From NCBI GenBank assembly GCA_947476515.1, contig CANJQZ010000152.1:1-5400 (forward strand): a stretch of DNA of 5,400 bases. Direction: 5' to 3'. The notes beneath the pieces are model-generated. The model worked only from the letters and a program-made list of their open reading frames with translations, did no database searches and had not been told where the DNA came from. The DNA is from Flavobacteriales bacterium. GTDB taxonomy: Bacteria > Bacteroidota > Bacteroidia > Flavobacteriales_D > Crocinitomicaceae. The translations under genes were made by a program, and so were the position numbers. Of this stretch, positions 5,105 through 5,400 are shown piece after piece (position 1 is the first letter of the stretch; each line of letters starts with the position of its first letter).

Positions 5105-5400
5105 ATGAAAGTGCTACTTCCTATTGTATTGTTGTTTGTCTTGATAGGTAATGATGCCTGGACGAAAGATATTATCATCTTGGACTCCAATGCATTGAAA
5201 ATTGAAGAACGGGAAGCTATTCTTGTGTTAACAGGTTTTGGTTCTGTTTATCATGCTGCAAAAAATCAGAAATTGAATTTCAAGCAGCCTGGGTATGATT
5301 TGTTTATTCCCGACTACATTGATAAAAAATCTATTGCATTGTGCAGTGAGCATTTAGAGGAATTCATTGTGAAACAAGAGCTTGCAAAATATAAAAAAAT
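5105..5400 (+). CDS. Exported protein of unknown function, possibly alpha/beta-hydrolase-like (3' part outside window)
   Basis: An ATG at 5105, 8 nt after the preceding stop, opens a frame that stays open to the right edge (98 codons seen). Residues 1-19 are hydrophobic (MKVLLPIVLLFVLIGNDAW) and look like a signal peptide or anchor. Then comes a strand-turn pattern: EAILVLTGFGSVYHAAKNQ (38-56), a glycine-rich turn after a hydrophobic strand, followed by GYDLFIPDYIDKKSI (63-77) and a helix with LEEFIVKQEL (84-93). A hydrophobic strand ending in a Gly turn, then a second strand with 'hFIPDY', is how lipase-like alpha/beta hydrolases begin, but the nucleophile elbow would lie beyond the window. 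The coding call is firm from the tight spacing and open frame; the fold is a guess. Confidence 0.8.
   Translation, partial: MKVLLPIVLLFVLIGNDAWTKDIIILDSNALKIEEREAILVLTGFGSVYHAAKNQKLNFKQPGYDLFIPDYIDKKSIALCSEHLEEFIVKQELAKYKK

Overview
The window looks like chromosomal DNA from a member of the Bacteroidota. It is AT-rich. It carries a TonB-dependent receptor that begins with a carboxypeptidase-regulatory-like domain. Signal peptides end in the style '...NAQ' or '...SFGQ', candidate promoters match the Bacteroidota -7 consensus TAnnTTTG, and recognisable Shine-Dalgarno sites are largely absent. I cannot name a genus.

Left part, minus strand (1-1309). A TonB-dependent outer-membrane receptor starts at 530 and runs off the left edge. 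Its leader (588-669) is a clear TPP (thiamin pyrophosphate) riboswitch, which makes the receptor a probable importer of thiamin or a thiamin precursor. A TAnnTTTG promoter box lies just upstream of the aptamer. Upstream, on the same strand, is a small exported or membrane protein of unknown function (803-1309).

Centre, plus strand (1496-3300). Two genes 26 nt apart encode a classical short-chain dehydrogenase/reductase (SDR) with an intact Asn-Ser-Tyr-Lys tetrad, and an extended SDR of the dihydroflavonol-reductase / 3-beta-HSD-like type. A 427-nt gap follows. Nearly all of it is one repeat-rich block (3302-3702) bounded by a perfect 13-bp inverted repeat and filled with nested palindromes.

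Right part, plus strand (3728-5400). A compact operon holds a membrane homologue of steroid 5-alpha-reductase (254 aa, with the family's catalytic and NADPH-binding residues), a DUF1801/YdeI-like protein, and the start of an exported protein of unknown function cut by the right edge.

The most interesting reading is that the two SDRs and the 5-alpha-reductase homologue form a redox set acting on a steroid- or isoprenoid-like lipid. They would once have been one operon, later interrupted by the inverted-repeat-bounded element: removing it leaves a 26-nt gap. Homology of the individual enzymes is well supported. The shared substrate and the insertion history are inference.
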